Shown piece by piece: positions 11,401-25,000 of a DNA stretch of 64,000 bases. Position 1 is the first letter of the stretch; each line of letters begins with the position of its first letter. Source of the DNA: Mytilisepta virgata (taxonomy: Eukaryota; Mollusca; Bivalvia; Mytilida; Mytilidae); assembly GCA_028015205.1 (NCBI GenBank), contig CM051517.1, positions 52,327,455-52,391,454 of the forward strand, given 5' to 3'. Below the pieces are notes generated by a model. The model was not told the DNA's origin. It worked only from the letters and a program-made list of their open reading frames with translations, and ran no database searches. Position numbers and translations under genes: made by a program.

Positions 11401-14400
11401 ATAGAAGATTTTAGATACAAGGTATGTTATTATAGCAAAATGTCTGTATAAATATTTTACATAACAGTATTTAACTCCAAACACCTTTTCATGCATAGAG
11501 CATTGGGCTACCAGGTAGTTTGGATTTAACATTATTAGATTGAACTAATCTTCTAAATGACAAAATAATATGGAGAAACATGTAGTGCCATAATTATATA
11601 ATAAACTAACACTGTTTCTGAAAATTGAATACGGGAATAGTCAGATTGATAGATTCAAAGATATTATCAAGTTCAAAATCAAATGTACACTTGCAATTTT
11701 CATTTGGAAAAATCATCAGATTACATGGGATTTAATTGTTTGTTTCTCATTAATTACATATAGATTAAATTTTTCCCATATATTTTTTGGATAAATATGT
11801 AAAATTTAGAATATTATTCCCAGATCTCTCAATTAAATCATTAAGGAAACCTGAAACAGTTCTAGTATTTTATCAAGAGATAGATAAACCATATTTTCTT
11901 TGTTTGTAGATCCCATTCATACAGAGAGCTCAACAGTTTAGCAAGAATAAATTGTTAATATTTGGTAGTCCTTGGAGTGCTCCAGCATGGATGAAAACTA
12001 ACGACAACATGACTGGGAATGGAACATTGAAAGGTCAACCAGGTGGTCCTTATTATAAGTCATGGGCACAGTACTTTGTAAAGTAAGTTTATGCTGATAA
12101 AGACAAATTTAGCTTTTTTGTGTGAGTTGTTTTTTTATCTTGATTGGATTATCTTTTTACTTAACAAAGCAAGCTGAACGAAACTCAATTTTTTTGTTGT
12201 ATCTTAATGAAGCCAGTGATTTTAGTTGCTTTAAAAAAAAAAGAGAAAATATTGTGGTATAATGAACTTCCTTATTACCTGCGTCATCAACGATGAAAGT
12301 AGGTCTAGCAGCTGCTCAACTCCGTCCGTCACGCTTGGGGTACATATTTTGTGTAACCTGTAACTCGGACTGTATTAAACCAATAATTTTCAAACTCTGC
12401 ATAGTGTTTATATACATATTGAAGATGTGGATCTCCTATTTTGGACAAATTTGAAGAATATTTACTTTGAATTTTTGCATGTTGAACTTAGCCATTTTTC
12501 AGCAATACATGCTATGAACGGTGCATACTTTGTGTAATCTGTAACTCCGACTGTATTGAAACAATATTTTTCAAACTTTGCATAGTGTTTATATACATAT
12601 TGAAGAAATGGACCTCCTATTTGGAACAAATTTGACAAATTTTCAATATGAATTTTTGGATGTTGAACTTAGCCATTTTCAACATAATATAACGTGAACA
12701 GTAGATACTTTGTTTATTTTCAACTATGTTGCTTACAAGGGCCCTGACAAACATATGACGATGACGTAGGTCCCGACATGTAATCGATCTTATATATTGT
12801 ATAGATGATGTCAAGTGTCACAGACATGCTGCCCCCTTTTCTTTCCTTGTCAGTTATAGTGAATTTTCATTCTTGTGTCAGTTACAGTTAAAAGACAATA
12901 AATCTTCATTGACCAAAAAAAGTCTGGCTCCAGCAACATAAAAAAATCTTGGCAAAGCTCAACTGTCTTCATGTTTATTTGTCTTTGCAAATATAACCAT
13001 TATTTTGGGTCTCACGGTGAAATTCTACTGTAAATCTGGTATCTATCTACAGAGTTATAGGCATCTCAAATAATTTGATAAATTGAACCATATTTCATAT
13101 ATCAACTTTGTTGAGTTATTCCCCTTTATTTAAATATCAGTGTGTATTTAAATAATGAAGAACTTGTGTAAGCTTACATGACACAAAATAACCATATACA
13201 GTGAACAAAAATAGACACAAATATTTTTTTGTTTTTATTTTTAACTATAGGTGAAAATTATGTCTTCATATTTGACAGTTTGAGTTTGATATGTAATTGA
13301 GAATAAACAAAAAAAAGTCATTTAAGTTGATGGATTATTTTTTTGCATTATGGGTTTTCAGTTTTGTCTCAAATTAAAAGAGGTGAAAATTATGCATTTT
13401 TGTATGTGGAACAAATTATCTTTTAACATATTTCAGATTTGAGTCCGATTATGAAATAAGAAGTAGTGTAATTTTGATTTTAAAACATTATGGTTTGGTA
13501 AGTAAGTAGTATCCATATCATGTGGACATATTTCTCTTTTATAAAATTGTCATAGAAATTTAAAAAATAAAGAGCACATTACTTCTTTCAAATTATGCTT
13601 CATTAGAATCAATGTGGTGGGCACATGACTAGATAACAATCACCATAAATTTTGATAGATTTTTGGATGCATATGCTGCAAATGGCCTAAAACTTTGGGG
13701 TCTGACAGCTCAGAATGAACCTACTGATGGTAACATACCCGATTTTACATTCCAAGCTATGGGCTGGACTCCTCAGCTACAACGTGACTTTATAAAGTTG
13801 GACCTTGGTCCTGCCCTACATAAAGCCGGACATGAGAATGTAAAACTAATGATAATGGATGATCAGAGGTTACTTTTGCCTTATTGGGCTGATATTGTAA
13901 GTATAGACATTCAGTTTTACATTGTTACTTTTGTGGATGAAGCTAAAGGAAAAATTTCTTGTGTAAATTTACATGTCACAAAAATAGAATGTATTTACAT
14001 ATGAAGAACTCTAAAAGTCGAAGCATACTTTTGTTTTTGTTTTGCAATAGCAGAAAATTACATCTTCATGTAAGTTCAACTATGATTTAAACTATTCTCT
14101 GAAAAGAATTAAATTCTTTATTTGCAACGTGATGTACATAAGTGAAGAATATTATCAGTAAACAGATATTCACAGAGTAAATCTGGATATATAGTAGTAG
14201 GAAAAATATACATAAATTTCATTCAGTCTTTTACCTGAACTTTCCTGATATTGCAAAGCAATTTACACTGGTATGGGAACACACTGATTACTGCCAAAAT
14301 TCTTTTATCTCAAAATATTTTTGACAGTCTCTGGGACTGTTATATTTGAGATAATGTGATTTAACTGATATCTGGAATAAGTAGGACATTAAAATTAGTA

Positions 14401-17400
14401 TTACATGTATATGTAAAACTTAAATCAATACTTCATACTGGGTATTTTATTTTTATTTCTAAAAAATATTCAAACACTGATCAAGATATATATTGAACTG
14501 CATTGCCTACATAAATTGATGAATCCTTGAAAACATTTTTATTACTTTATTTGTAGATATATCAAGATCCAGATGCCAGAAAATATGTATCTGGTGTAGC
14601 TGTTCACTGGTATCTAGATTTTGTTTCTCCAGCTGTTTCCTTAGATCTGACACACAGAAATAATCCAGATTTCTTTATCTTCGGTACTGAAGCTTGTGCT
14701 GAACATATCCCTGATGTGCCGATTCCTGCTGTACAGCTTGGAGACTGGGCTAGAGCAGAAAGATATGCTCATGATATAATCCAGGTACATTCATCAGTTG
14801 TAGAAAATTATGACCTCGACCAACGGAGTTGGGGAGGGGATATAGCGTTTAGATGGTCTGTTCATCTGTCTGTTCAGCCGTCAGTCATTCCCACCTTATA
14901 AAGGTCCAGATCTAAGTCATATAGGTATAATATTCACCAGTGGATGCATCTTGGAAAATAACGAATACATGTATTATCTTATGTTGTAAAATGTCTTAAG
15001 CCTTATGTTCAAAACAAGTGAAAATACGGGAGAGGGGATTAGCTGTCATTTACGACTGCCCCAGCGACCAGTTTGTTAACTTATAATAGTATACTCTACT
15101 CTTGCAGTTTGGATGTGTTTATAATTCGTAGAAAATACAGGTTGCTGTTGTGTGAATCTTCTTTGAAATTAATTTGTTGGACACAGTATGCTTGCAAATA
15201 TTACATACGTGGTGTTTTTCCTGTTTTCTCATTGGTTAGTTTGGTCCCATGATCAACAGGATATTTCATGTACAGGTTTTGACCTGTTGTAAAAGCATAT
15301 TGACTCCATACTACTAAAATTAGATTTGGATTCGTTTGTAAATTTTCTCAATAAGTTATATTGTCAAAATGTTAATTTATTTCAATTTTCTTTGATTAAA
15401 TCTGTTTAACTTTATGTTGCATTGTCTACCTGTTTTACGGAAGGTTGAGAACTGTCAAATTGCACATTTTACATATTTTGGTTTGAAAGTGCTGGGGAAG
15501 GTTTCTTGACTGAAAACAGACAGTGCATATGTAATATAATAATTAAGGACTAAAGTTCTCCATTGTTATCATTCTACCATGTCCATATATAATGTATTAA
15601 CCTCAATGAAAGTCCATAATTGACAAATACATCAAATGTAATAAAAAATATTGCCCATCTGATGATATTTGGATAACAGAGTTCTCTTTTTAAATCCATT
15701 GAAATAAGAATACAATTTTTATGCCCTACCTGTAAGACATACATATAGTTCTTCAGTCTGTGCATCCGTCTGTACGAGGTTCAGGTAGTTTTTCATGAAG
15801 CAGTTATGGTATCATCATGAAACTTTGTACATGGGAAACGGATGCTGTGACCTTGAGCTCATGGTTCATCGTTTTTTAATTTCTTTATAGAATTTCAATA
15901 GTAGAATCCAGGTTAAGGTTCTGTATGAAGGTAGTTTTTCATGAATGAGTTATGGTATCATCATGAAACTTTGTACATGGATAGCTTGCGATATGAACAG
16001 CAGCATTTTGATGCAAAACAGATGCTGTGACCTTGAGGTCATGGGTCCTCGACTTTGAATTTCTTTATAGAATTTCAATATTAGAATACAGGTTAAGGTT
16101 CAGGTTGAAGGTAGTTTTCATGAAGTACTGAGAGATAGTATTTCATCTACCCTATTGTAAGGGACTTCAAAGTCAACAATATACAAGTGTAATTCTATTT
16201 ACTAAATACTTGCATCATTGGTGGGGCATGTAGTGTCCATTGGGCATATATATATACTTGTTTAAAAGAAATTTTTATTTTGTTAAATAGGATTTAAACC
16301 ATTGGGTAGCAGGTTGGACTGATTGGAATCTGGCATTAGATATGGAAGGTGGTCCAAACTGGGTGAAGAATTTTGTTGACAGTCCTATCATAGTTAATTC
16401 TGCTAAAGATGAGTTTTATAAACAACCTATGTTTTATGCCATGGCACATTTCAGGTATACAAGTATAATTGGTTATGCTTATGGATTAAATACAAAAATA
16501 AAAGAGGGCCTCGGTGGCCGAGTGGTCTAGGTAGTACATCATGACTCACCTGTGGCGGGGTGTGTTTGACTGCGATCTTAATTGACAAGGATTGCCAATT
16601 TTCCTACCGAAGGTCGGTGGTTCTCTCCGGATACTCTGGCTTCCTCCACCAATAAAAACTGGCCGCCACGAAATAGCCAAATGTGCTGAAAACGGCGTAA
16701 AACCCCAACTAAACAAACAAACACAAATAAAGAAAAAAAAAAAAATTTAGCACACATCACATGATCAGTACTGAATTTGGTACTTGGACGATATCATGTT
16801 GTAGTAGTCGGTTTCAAAAAGTGGTGTTGTGCAAGATATTTTCCATGTTAAAAGCCTCATTGTGATTTAAAGATGAAGAACAGCAATAAAAGTGCCATTT
16901 GTTTACTGTGCATGGACTTTTTTCACATTTATATAGGGATTTATTGTCACAATTTCATCAACCATACCCCTTCTTTCATATTATCTGAAAATTAGAAAGT
17001 TTTAATATAACTTACAGTATTTTTAAAACTGAAACATAAGGTGTAATCATTACAACTCAAATTTGTTTTAAATTTTCAATGTATGTAAAATTGTATCTAT
17101 CTTTTATACCTTGATAACTTACTTAAAATCTATTATTTTTATTGTAATTTAATGTTTAAAAAATCATTAATAAATGATTTTTTTATGAATTTTTTAAATT
17201 TATATATCTTGTCAACAATTTTATAATAACGATTACAATTTGTTTCCTTTCAGTAAATTTACACCGGAAGGTTCAGTAAGAATAGAGGCATCATGTGGAA
17301 AATTAGAATGTGTAGCAGTTCAACGACCTGACAAGGGAATAGTAGTGGTTTTACTAAACAGGTAAGTTAAAGGTATAAGGTATATGTCTGTAAGACAACA

Positions 17401-17696
17401 TCCAAAATGTTTGAGAATAATGGAATTAATGGCACACAAATTATTGATAAATAAAATTTAGTCAAAGTTATACATGTATTAAACCATCTTTAAATTCAAA
17501 ATATAAAATATGTGATTATTTAAAGAATCGAACAAAAGGTCAAAGATATGAGTTACACTGTTTACATTTTTATATTTATATTTTTAGGGGATATGACGAT
17601 GTCTCATTTACAATAGCAGATGAAGATGTTGGTTATATCAATAAAATAATACCTGCATTTTCTATACAAACATATGTTTATTGGACAGAAGATTAA
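8444..17696 (+). CDS. GBA1: glucosylceramidase (lysosomal acid beta-glucosidase), 10 exons, complete
   Basis: Exons: 8444-8510, 9967-10164, 10672-10812, 11279-11421, 11910-12082, 13659-13896, 14557-14784, 16291-16454, 17254-17361, 17588-17696. All are GT-AG with consistent phases and total 1569 nt (522 residues plus stop), close to the roughly 536 residues of mammalian GBA1. The enzyme hydrolyses glucosylceramide to glucose and ceramide in lysosomes (GH30 family). Exon 1 encodes a hydrophobic signal peptide ([20 protein letters not shown]). Exon 2 has the Cys-rich N-terminus ([11 protein letters not shown]). Motifs include [18 protein letters not shown]-like IPMASCDFS and [11 protein letters not shown]. 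The acid/base Glu is E261 in QNEP (13717-13719) and the nucleophile E365 in GTEAC (14689-14691). [23 protein letters not shown] and KQPMFY follow. Nothing essential is missing, so the gene looks functional. Intron 8 carries a SINE. Confidence 0.95.
8775..8895. repeat. long imperfect hairpin in GBA1 intron 1
   Basis: The two halves are inverted copies of about 58 bases around a tiny GGCCGC centre near 8835. Left and right arms share TTAGTTAT, AATC.CTTTTG, GATTCTGTGTC and TTTTTCTGACTT. The few mismatches and single-base gaps suggest an old foldback or MITE palindrome rather than a functional RNA. Confidence 0.7.
10479..10498 (+). repeat. poly-G tract
   Basis: An uninterrupted run of G in GBA1 intron 2, a simple repeat prone to assembly length error. 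Confidence 0.8.
12280..12840. repeat. two-unit divergent tandem repeat in GBA1 intron 5
   Basis: Two units of about 180 bp start near 12340 and 12520. Both contain TAACTC.GACTGTATT, TTCAAACT.TGCATAGTG, TTTATATACATATTGAAGA and TGTTGAACTTAGCCATTTT. The block is preceded by CTCCGTCCGTCACGC, a signature shared with other tandem blocks in this window. No coding potential is visible. Confidence 0.7.
15770..16160. repeat. divergent tandem repeat in GBA1 intron 7
   Basis: Two full units and a partial third repeat GTAGTTTTTCATGAA, GTTATGGTATCATCATGAA, GATGCTGTGACCTTGAG and AATTTCTTTATAGAATTTC. The second unit carries an insertion of roughly 35 bases, so spacing is uneven. Confidence 0.7.
16505..16735 (+). 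mobile_element. tRNA-derived SINE with (AAAC)n tail
   Basis: The 5' end TCGGTGGCCGAGTGGTCTAG resembles a type II tRNA (Ser/Leu) box A, followed by a degraded promoter region. The conserved body includes CCTACCGAAGGTCGGTGGTT, CTGGCTTCCTCCACCAATAA, ACTGGCCGCCACGAAATAGC and GCTGAAAACGGCGTAAAACC. It ends CCCAACTAAACAAACAAACA and an A-rich tail. It begins 50 bases after GBA1 exon 8, in intron 8. Partial reverse copies are at 7551-7694 and 63398-63512. Confidence 0.8.
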
Positions 17697-17847
17697 TTTT
17701 GATATCAACCCGATCAAATTGGTACTAGCATTTAAAAGCTGTTATGTTTGTGATACAATTAATTGTGCAATATTTTTATAATTCTGAAATTGTTATTATA
17801 TTTTTTATTTATGAAAATTTATATATTTCTAATCTGTTGTTAATTTT

Positions 17848-17853
17848 AATAAA
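17848..17853 (+). terminator. GBA1 polyadenylation signal
   Basis: AATAAA 152 bases downstream of the GBA1 stop, followed within about 20 bases by TGTGAACTCAGTGTTTACC, which is plausible GU-rich downstream sequence. Confidence 0.55.
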
Positions 17854-18998
17854 TTTGTTACATTTTGTGAACTCAGTGTTTACCTGACAACTATCCCCAC
17901 ATTTCTGTACAAATATATATATATAATATATAAAGATCTGCATTTTTGAAGATCTCATATCTGACCCTTGCAATTTAGAATCCATATAGCCTATTAATTT
18001 CCAATTTTATGTTCAATGACTGTTGTAATTAATACAAAAACATTGCCTTTAATGAACTAAGAAAACTCCTTTTTCCCTGGATTATCATATTTTCCTTTGC
18101 CTCATTCTGCAGAGTTCCAGACAACTGCCTGTTCTCACGTCACAAAAGTTAATGGAGGATTGTCCAAATATATAATCAACAACAGTGAAGTCGCGAAGTT
18201 ATCAGCAATGTCACAATGTTTTATTCTGATGGTATCAAAATTTTACCTGAAGTTATTAAAACAAATGTACTTGAAAAACTTAGAAAAGTCTAGTTTTCAC
18301 CAGAAAATCCCCAGTTCAGAATACGATAAACATATTTTCAGGTGCTCTGCAGACAGTTATTGTAAAATATCAGCTGCTTGTCACAATATGAAGCTTTTTG
18401 GCTCATTTGCTATGCTCACTTGCCAAATAAGGTTTCAAATATTGATTGGTGGCTGATATTTACGATATCAATCTGCAGCAAACCTGATGACCTATAATTT
18501 TCCTTTAAATATTTGCTGAATTGGTAATGCCTTCTTTGACTGTTTCATTTGACACCTACAACCAATGACATATTAAGATTTTGTCTAAAACAAAATTTTG
18601 TGTGGTCCCTTTATCCCTTTCTTGTCCTTTTAATCCCTACAGTATAGACTATGACCCATCTACAACCATTAACATTTGCAGTGATATATTACAGCTTGAC
18701 TTTAATGCAGTTATACAGTTTGGCTCCTGTTATTTACCCTGGACCCTTACGTATTGAAATTTGTGATTTTCTTTTATGTCTTCTGGTTCAGTGTCTGTAA
18801 GAAGTCAGTATCTTGACTCTCTGTTGTGTTTATGATTGTGTTTTGTGCTCTTTTGTGTTAGTTTTTGTCAGGGGTTCTTTCTGTTGGGTGGCATTGATTA
18901 ATTGGTACATCATTGCTGAAATTACCTGTTATCCACTTTGTTGTTTGTTTAAATTATATGACACTGCTATTTTCTGAAACAATTACAAAAAAATTGTT

Positions 18999-19004
18999 TT
19001 TATT
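18999..19004 (-). terminator. candidate polyadenylation signal of the beta-lactamase-like gene
   Basis: AATAAA on the minus strand about 25 bases beyond the TGA at 19030-19032. It would give a very short 3' untranslated region; later signals could also be used. Confidence 0.35.
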
Positions 19005-19029
19005 AATTTTTATTTGTATTATAAAAATA

Positions 19030-22000
19030 TCATGTAGTTGGATTTGCTGGTTTTGCTTGCTTTTCAGGTTGCTTAGGTTCCTTCACTGTTTCTGTAGGTT
19101 GTTCTTTTGTAGGTTTATCTATCTTGGGCTTTCCTGTTTCCTTCGTAGAACTTGCTTGTGGAGCTATATTACCAGAATTCACTAATGGTTCAGTTTTAGC
19201 TCCTTGTGGAGCTATATTACCAGAACTCACCAATGGTTCAGTTTTAGCTCCTTGTACATTTGAATTTCTGGCTTCTGTCTTTTGTGCTTTAGGTATGGAT
19301 TGATCAGATTTTGGTTCTGCTTTAGCACTTTGGTCTCCTAAATTCTTTTCAAGTGGAAGGTTCTTATTTGGAGAGACAGGTTCTGTGTTTGAAGAGATAG
19401 ATTCTTTATTTGAAGAACTTTGTTCAGTATTTGAAGAGCTTTTTTCTGCATTTGAAGAGCTTTTCCCTGAATTTGAAGAGCCTTTTTCTGCATTTGAAGA
19501 GCTTTTTCCTGCATTTGAAGAGCTTTGCTCTGTATTTGAAGTGGCTGGTTCTATATTTGAAGAGCCACTTTGACTTTCAGATAAGGTATCTGGGCCTTTA
19601 CTCGTCTTACCATCAGAGCTGGCAAGATCAGGTTCAGGTTTTTGTTTTGTATTTTTGTCTCCTTGTGAGGGAGTATCTAATGAAACATCAGTCTGTACTG
19701 GCTTCTCTGCTCCTGTTGCATCAGCTGGTTGTATTTTGGATCCAGTAGAAGCTTGTTGCTTTGATTTCTCCCCAGCAGTTAACTTATTGTCAGTAACAGG
19801 ATCTAATATTGTAACTGGTCTGTTTATTCTTTTGAAAATAGGGGGATCCTTCGGTTCAAAACTTGGTATTCTCATTTTATCAATAACTCCCTTTGTAGAT
19901 TTGAACTGGATTGTTCCAAAATTGATCAACATTGCAGCAACACCGTCGGTTTCGAAGAAAAATTCGTCTGGTTTTGATGATTTTGGAAACAAAATTAGAT
20001 CAACATATCCATACTCAGCAATGAGTTTATTTGTGCTGTTTTCCTCATCTAATATGAACATCTCAATCTTCCCGTATGCTGGGTTTTCATAAACACCCAA
20101 ATATTCGTCCAATTTTCTAGTAGGTTTCAAATCTTTAGGAACAACTGGCTTCTTTCTCTTTGGTTTGGCTGGAAGCCATGGTTCTGGGAAGGAACAAATC
20201 AGACTAGAGTTTAACCATGGCGTCAAACCCATGTACATGTCCGCTAAGTACTGATGGAGAGTATAACGATACATGAAATCATCATCGTCTCCTGTCATGG
20301 CGGTGTAAATTCCTACATTCGAGTCTGGGAATAGTGTCATCATGTTCTTATAACCCCAAGACGATCCAGTGTGTGTCAGCATGTTGTATCCTGAAAAAGA
20401 CGACATGTATTCAGTTAATTATGAACAAAATGTTATCTTCAAAGAGAAATGAGTTTCTGTGTATTCATTTTACAATACTTGTTGCTTTTACTGTATATTT
20501 GTTGTTGCTTGTTCATTATCGTACCTGAAATATCTAGAATTCCTTACATGTTACTCAAACCTTTACTAGTAATTTTCACATAAGCAATGCTAATTAGAAC
20601 CATATAGTATTCTCACCAGGCAAATATAGTAAAAAAAGTTGTTTCCCTTCCGGTCAAAGTCAAGTTTGATCTTGCACCTTAATCCAAGGAACTTTGCTCC
20701 TTACTTTTTGCAAATTTGCGCTTGTTTATGACACGAATAGCTCATTATGCAAAATTAGTTTTAAAAGGTTATTTCTGGACAGTCTTTCATTTAGTCTCTT
20801 TTGTGTGATGTTAAAACATTTCCATGACATAAAACTGTACTAAACTAAATATTGTACCTCTGTAGTGACCAGTTCTCCATCCCAGTCCATAACCAGTTTG
20901 ACTGAATGTTTCGGGAACAGTAGGTTTTGTGTAGTATTTAGATAATGAGGACTGCGCCAGAACATTTTCTGGTCTGTGAGTGTCTTCTAAAGCGTCGTGT
21001 GACATTACACGTTTGCCATCTTGATTCTTCCCGTGATTTAAATGAAAGATCATCCATTTTCCCATGTCAACAGCGCTACTTAGTATACAGTTTGCACCAC
21101 ATAATGCACTCCATAGCCTGGAATAGACAATAGTCCCGTGAGAATGTAGTTTATAATCTTGAAAGGTCACTTAGTATTTTGGGGGCAAAGAATCAAGAGT
21201 TACTGTTTAAGCGAAAGGTTATCCTGGGTTGGTTTGGTCAAAATATGTTTAAATAATCTTTTTTTATGAGGATTTAAATACGATATGTTTTTCCAGACAG
21301 AGAAAAAATGTATTTCGTATTTGTCGTATTAATCTTTTAATTAAAATGTATGACGTGATATGGTAACCCCAGCGATGTCCAAAAGGCAAATACATGTAGC
21401 TGTGTGTGAAAATAAATTTCTTAAAGTTAATCCTGGTGAAATTTGTCTCACAATTATCTACTAATATGGAAAAAAACAGAAAAGTTTAGAAAACTCAGAA
21501 TGACATTCTTACCTCGACAACTCAAAAGGAACAGGATGAAGTTTGCCATAAACATCAAGGTATCCTGTGGCTAGTTCAATTGTACTTTCATTTGCAGTTG
21601 TGAAGAAATCGGAGTCGGTCATTCCGATCGGTTGGTAAAGTTCTTTTTTTATCAGATCTTCAAAGCTGGCTCGTCCTATTTTCTCGGCAAGTCTTGCGGC
21701 TTGGCCGTACATAAGGTTACTGTAGTAGAAACTGTCTCGGAACCGACCCCTAGGCCTCAATTCTTTCAGCCTCCTGTTAAAAGAAAGGTATTTGTAAAAA
21801 GAATCTAATTGCCTGTTTTGATATTCGTCGTAGGTTTTTTGATAAGATTTTAACGATACTGTACAGCAGTGGGAGACTATATGCAATATATACATTTATA
21901 TGGAAATCAGTTAGTTGTCAGTGGTTATCTATTCTAGTTAGCGGCTAGATACGTTAATCAGAAACATGAACATGTGCCAGGTTTTTTATTACAACATCCT

Positions 22001-25000
22001 AGATAATAATTTGTGTAACAGTATGTATGTTCTGTGCAAAATCATTGGGTTTCTTAATAGAAAGAGGGACCGACGGACCCATTCGCACCTACAAGTCAAA
22101 CGTTCAAAAATATTTGACAAGTTGAGAATTTAATATAAACCATGTAGCCAGTGACTTAGTATAAGCCTATCGCATCATAAACATACCTAATAAGATTCCT
22201 TCTGGTTACATCTTTGTCAAATCTAATAAAATTATGCATTGGTATTCCCATTCTGTGAGAAAGGAGATCTTTGATAGTGGCGAATTTTGACCTGAGGTAG
22301 CCATCAAAAACCGGACTGTTACCATAGAATTCTGCTACACGACTATTCAAGCTGTATCTGAAAAATAAATAGATAAAAATTAAGATATTTGTATATAATG
22401 TTGGTTGGAAGGTATTGTATCTTGTATATCCGACCCTTTACAACAGATAGACAAAATTGAAAAAAGACACCATGTCTGACATACCCATCACGAGATTGAA
22501 TATTATTTTATTAAAGCTTCGTAAAGTCTGTGAGATCTTGACACATCCCTGAAATAATGCTTGGCAGCGATTCAGAAAAAATGGTTAAAACGTTCAATGA
22601 AACAGATAATATGAATAAAACGGGCAATGATACGGAAAAATATGGGTAAAACGAGCATTGAAAATAAAACGGTATAAAACATGTGGTCACATAACACTAT
22701 TAAGACTGTAGTATCATTTGATTTTTTTCTCAGATCCGAATTTTGTTTACGACCAACAAAAGCTCATTGTAATAAGGATGAATAGGGTCGGATTCGGTGT
22801 GCATTGTAACGCTACATTCATTCACTTTTACCGTTTGGTCGAAGATTTTCAAACATGTCCAAGACAGATGTTGATGTCGATATCGACAATGTTGAAACGA
22901 TGTCGATTCTATATCGAATAAATAACAGAAAATGTAGTTGAAAACACAACGGAATGTTATCGATATCGACGATATCGATTGGACATTGATTATATCGTGG
23001 TCAGTTCACAGATGTTATTGTCGATGTATCGACACAAAGCAAAGGAATATTGTCAACAAGACGATATCGTTACGATATCCAGTTGAAATCGACTTAATTA
23101 CGGAATTTTATTACCAGTTTACAAAATAAATGTGCCTCATGTTGATATCGAATCGATAAAAATAAATTAAAAGTTGCTGAAAAGACAGAATGAAGTAAAG
23201 TCCATATTGCCGTTATCATTACATTTGGAGAGTTGAGAGTACTTGACAAATTTAGTCCCATGTACAGAAAATAGTCGTAAACCACATCATTGTTAATAAA
23301 ATAACACAACTTGGACTGTTATACATATCCTGCTAAAAAAATGAAAATAAACCTTAAAGACAATTGGAAAAAAACGTATAATTAAATCCACAATGAAACT
23401 CATAACAAGTTGTTCTGAGGGCATTTGAATCCTGTTTAAGAATGATGTTGGAATTAATTCACAACCAACTGTAGATAGCTCTATTACATTTATTTGGAAC
23501 GTTTGGCATTTACACCACTTTATCCTATTATACATGTAACTTATTGTTAGGTGGAATAAACCATAGTTACTATAAGTCATATGTTTGGTTGCATGTTTGA
23601 ATTTAGACACAAACTGAAAAGATTGTTCACAAGCTACAGTGTTTAGAGTATCAAATTCCTGGACTTTGTGAGAGTGAAAATTGTCTACACCATATATTTA
23701 TATGATTTTTAAAGTGCATCTTATCAACCACGATAATAAGATTAGCTATAAACTTTCTAGACAAAGTGTTCCGTTTGCGGTTGACATAACCTTTAAGATG
23801 ACAAGCATCATAACATGAAACAAGATATTCTGTTCTCATATCAGTGAATTACTAATTATCCCAGCACTTTCGAATAAAGTTCGGAATTATAGCGACGGTC
23901 TCCGTCCGTCCGTTCATCCATCCGTCTGTTCGTCCGTCGTCACACTTTCTTGTGACATCAACTCCTCACTTTTGGGTTTAGGAATTGAATATATATATAG
24001 AAATGTTGCATACTACCTGTAGATGCGCAATAAGGTTTTAGAATTTTGATTTTCTAAACAAGGGGTTGCACTTCGAATTCAAGCATGTGACCTAAACTCG
24101 TCTGCATTTTTGAATTTATGCATTTTATTACTAAACAGTATAGTCATGCACCAAATTCAGATGAGCATTAAGGTTTAGAATTTTGATTTTCTAATATTGG
24201 GGCTTACAGGGGTTGAATGTCGAAAAACTGTCAATTTAAGCTTGTGACATAACTCCTCCTTCATTTTTCAATTTAAAGCATTTTATTTTTAAATTGTATT
24301 GTCATACGTCATATGCAGATGCGCAATAAGGTTTTAAAATTTTGATTTCCTAAAATAGGGGCACACGGGGGTCGAATTTCGAAAAACTGTTAATTTAAGC
24401 TTGTGACCTAGCTATACTCCTCTTTCATTTTTCAATTTATCCATTTTATTTCTATACCGTATTGTCATACACCATATGCAGAAGCGCAATAAGGTTTTAG
24501 AATTTTGATTTTCTAAAATTGGGGCTCACAGGGGTTGAATTTTGAAAAAAACTGTAAATTTAATTAAGCTTGTGATGTAAACTTGTCTTTTGTTTTTCAA
24601 TTTATGCATTTCATTTTTATACAATATTGTCAAACAACATATGCAGTTGTGCAATAAGGTTTTAGAATTTTAATTTTTTTTACATCGGGGCCCACATGGG
24701 TCGAAATTTTCAATTTTCAATTCGAGCTTTTAACCTGAACTTTTCTTTTTTATGCATTCTGCTTATATATAAAACTATATGTAGTTGCACAATAAGGATT
24801 TAGAATATCGATTTTTAAACCGGGGGCCCAATCAGGTCAATTTTAAAAAATTGCAAGTTAAAGCTTGTGAACTGGATTTTTTTCATTTTTCATTAGGTTT
24901 ATTGATTTAATTTCTTTATAGAATGATTGCATACTATTTTTGGATAGGAATAAGGTATTTTTGACTATAGAAAGTGGCGCAACTACTTACAGGGGGTGCG

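Larger units (their letters stand above)
17697..19029. other. GBA1 to beta-lactamase-like gene convergent intergenic region
   Basis: The two genes converge here. A GBA1 polyadenylation signal AATAAA is at 17848-17853, about 150 bases after the stop. On the other strand AATAAA (TTTATT at 18999-19004) lies just after the beta-lactamase-like stop. A 119-codon open frame at 18097-18456 has no recognisable domain, and nothing else is supported. Confidence 0.6.

Noticed and set aside
18097..18456. 119-codon open frame after GBA1
   Set aside because: No domain, no signal peptide, no splice or promoter context; composition resembles noncoding AT-rich DNA.
19385..20092. Several plus-strand open frames with LKSFFLHLKSF-type repeats
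   Set aside because: They are antisense shadows of the repetitive tail of the beta-lactamase-like gene.
23960..24960. Regular spacing suggesting a CRISPR array
   Set aside because: Units are about 155 bp, divergent throughout and without unique spacers; the window is eukaryotic.
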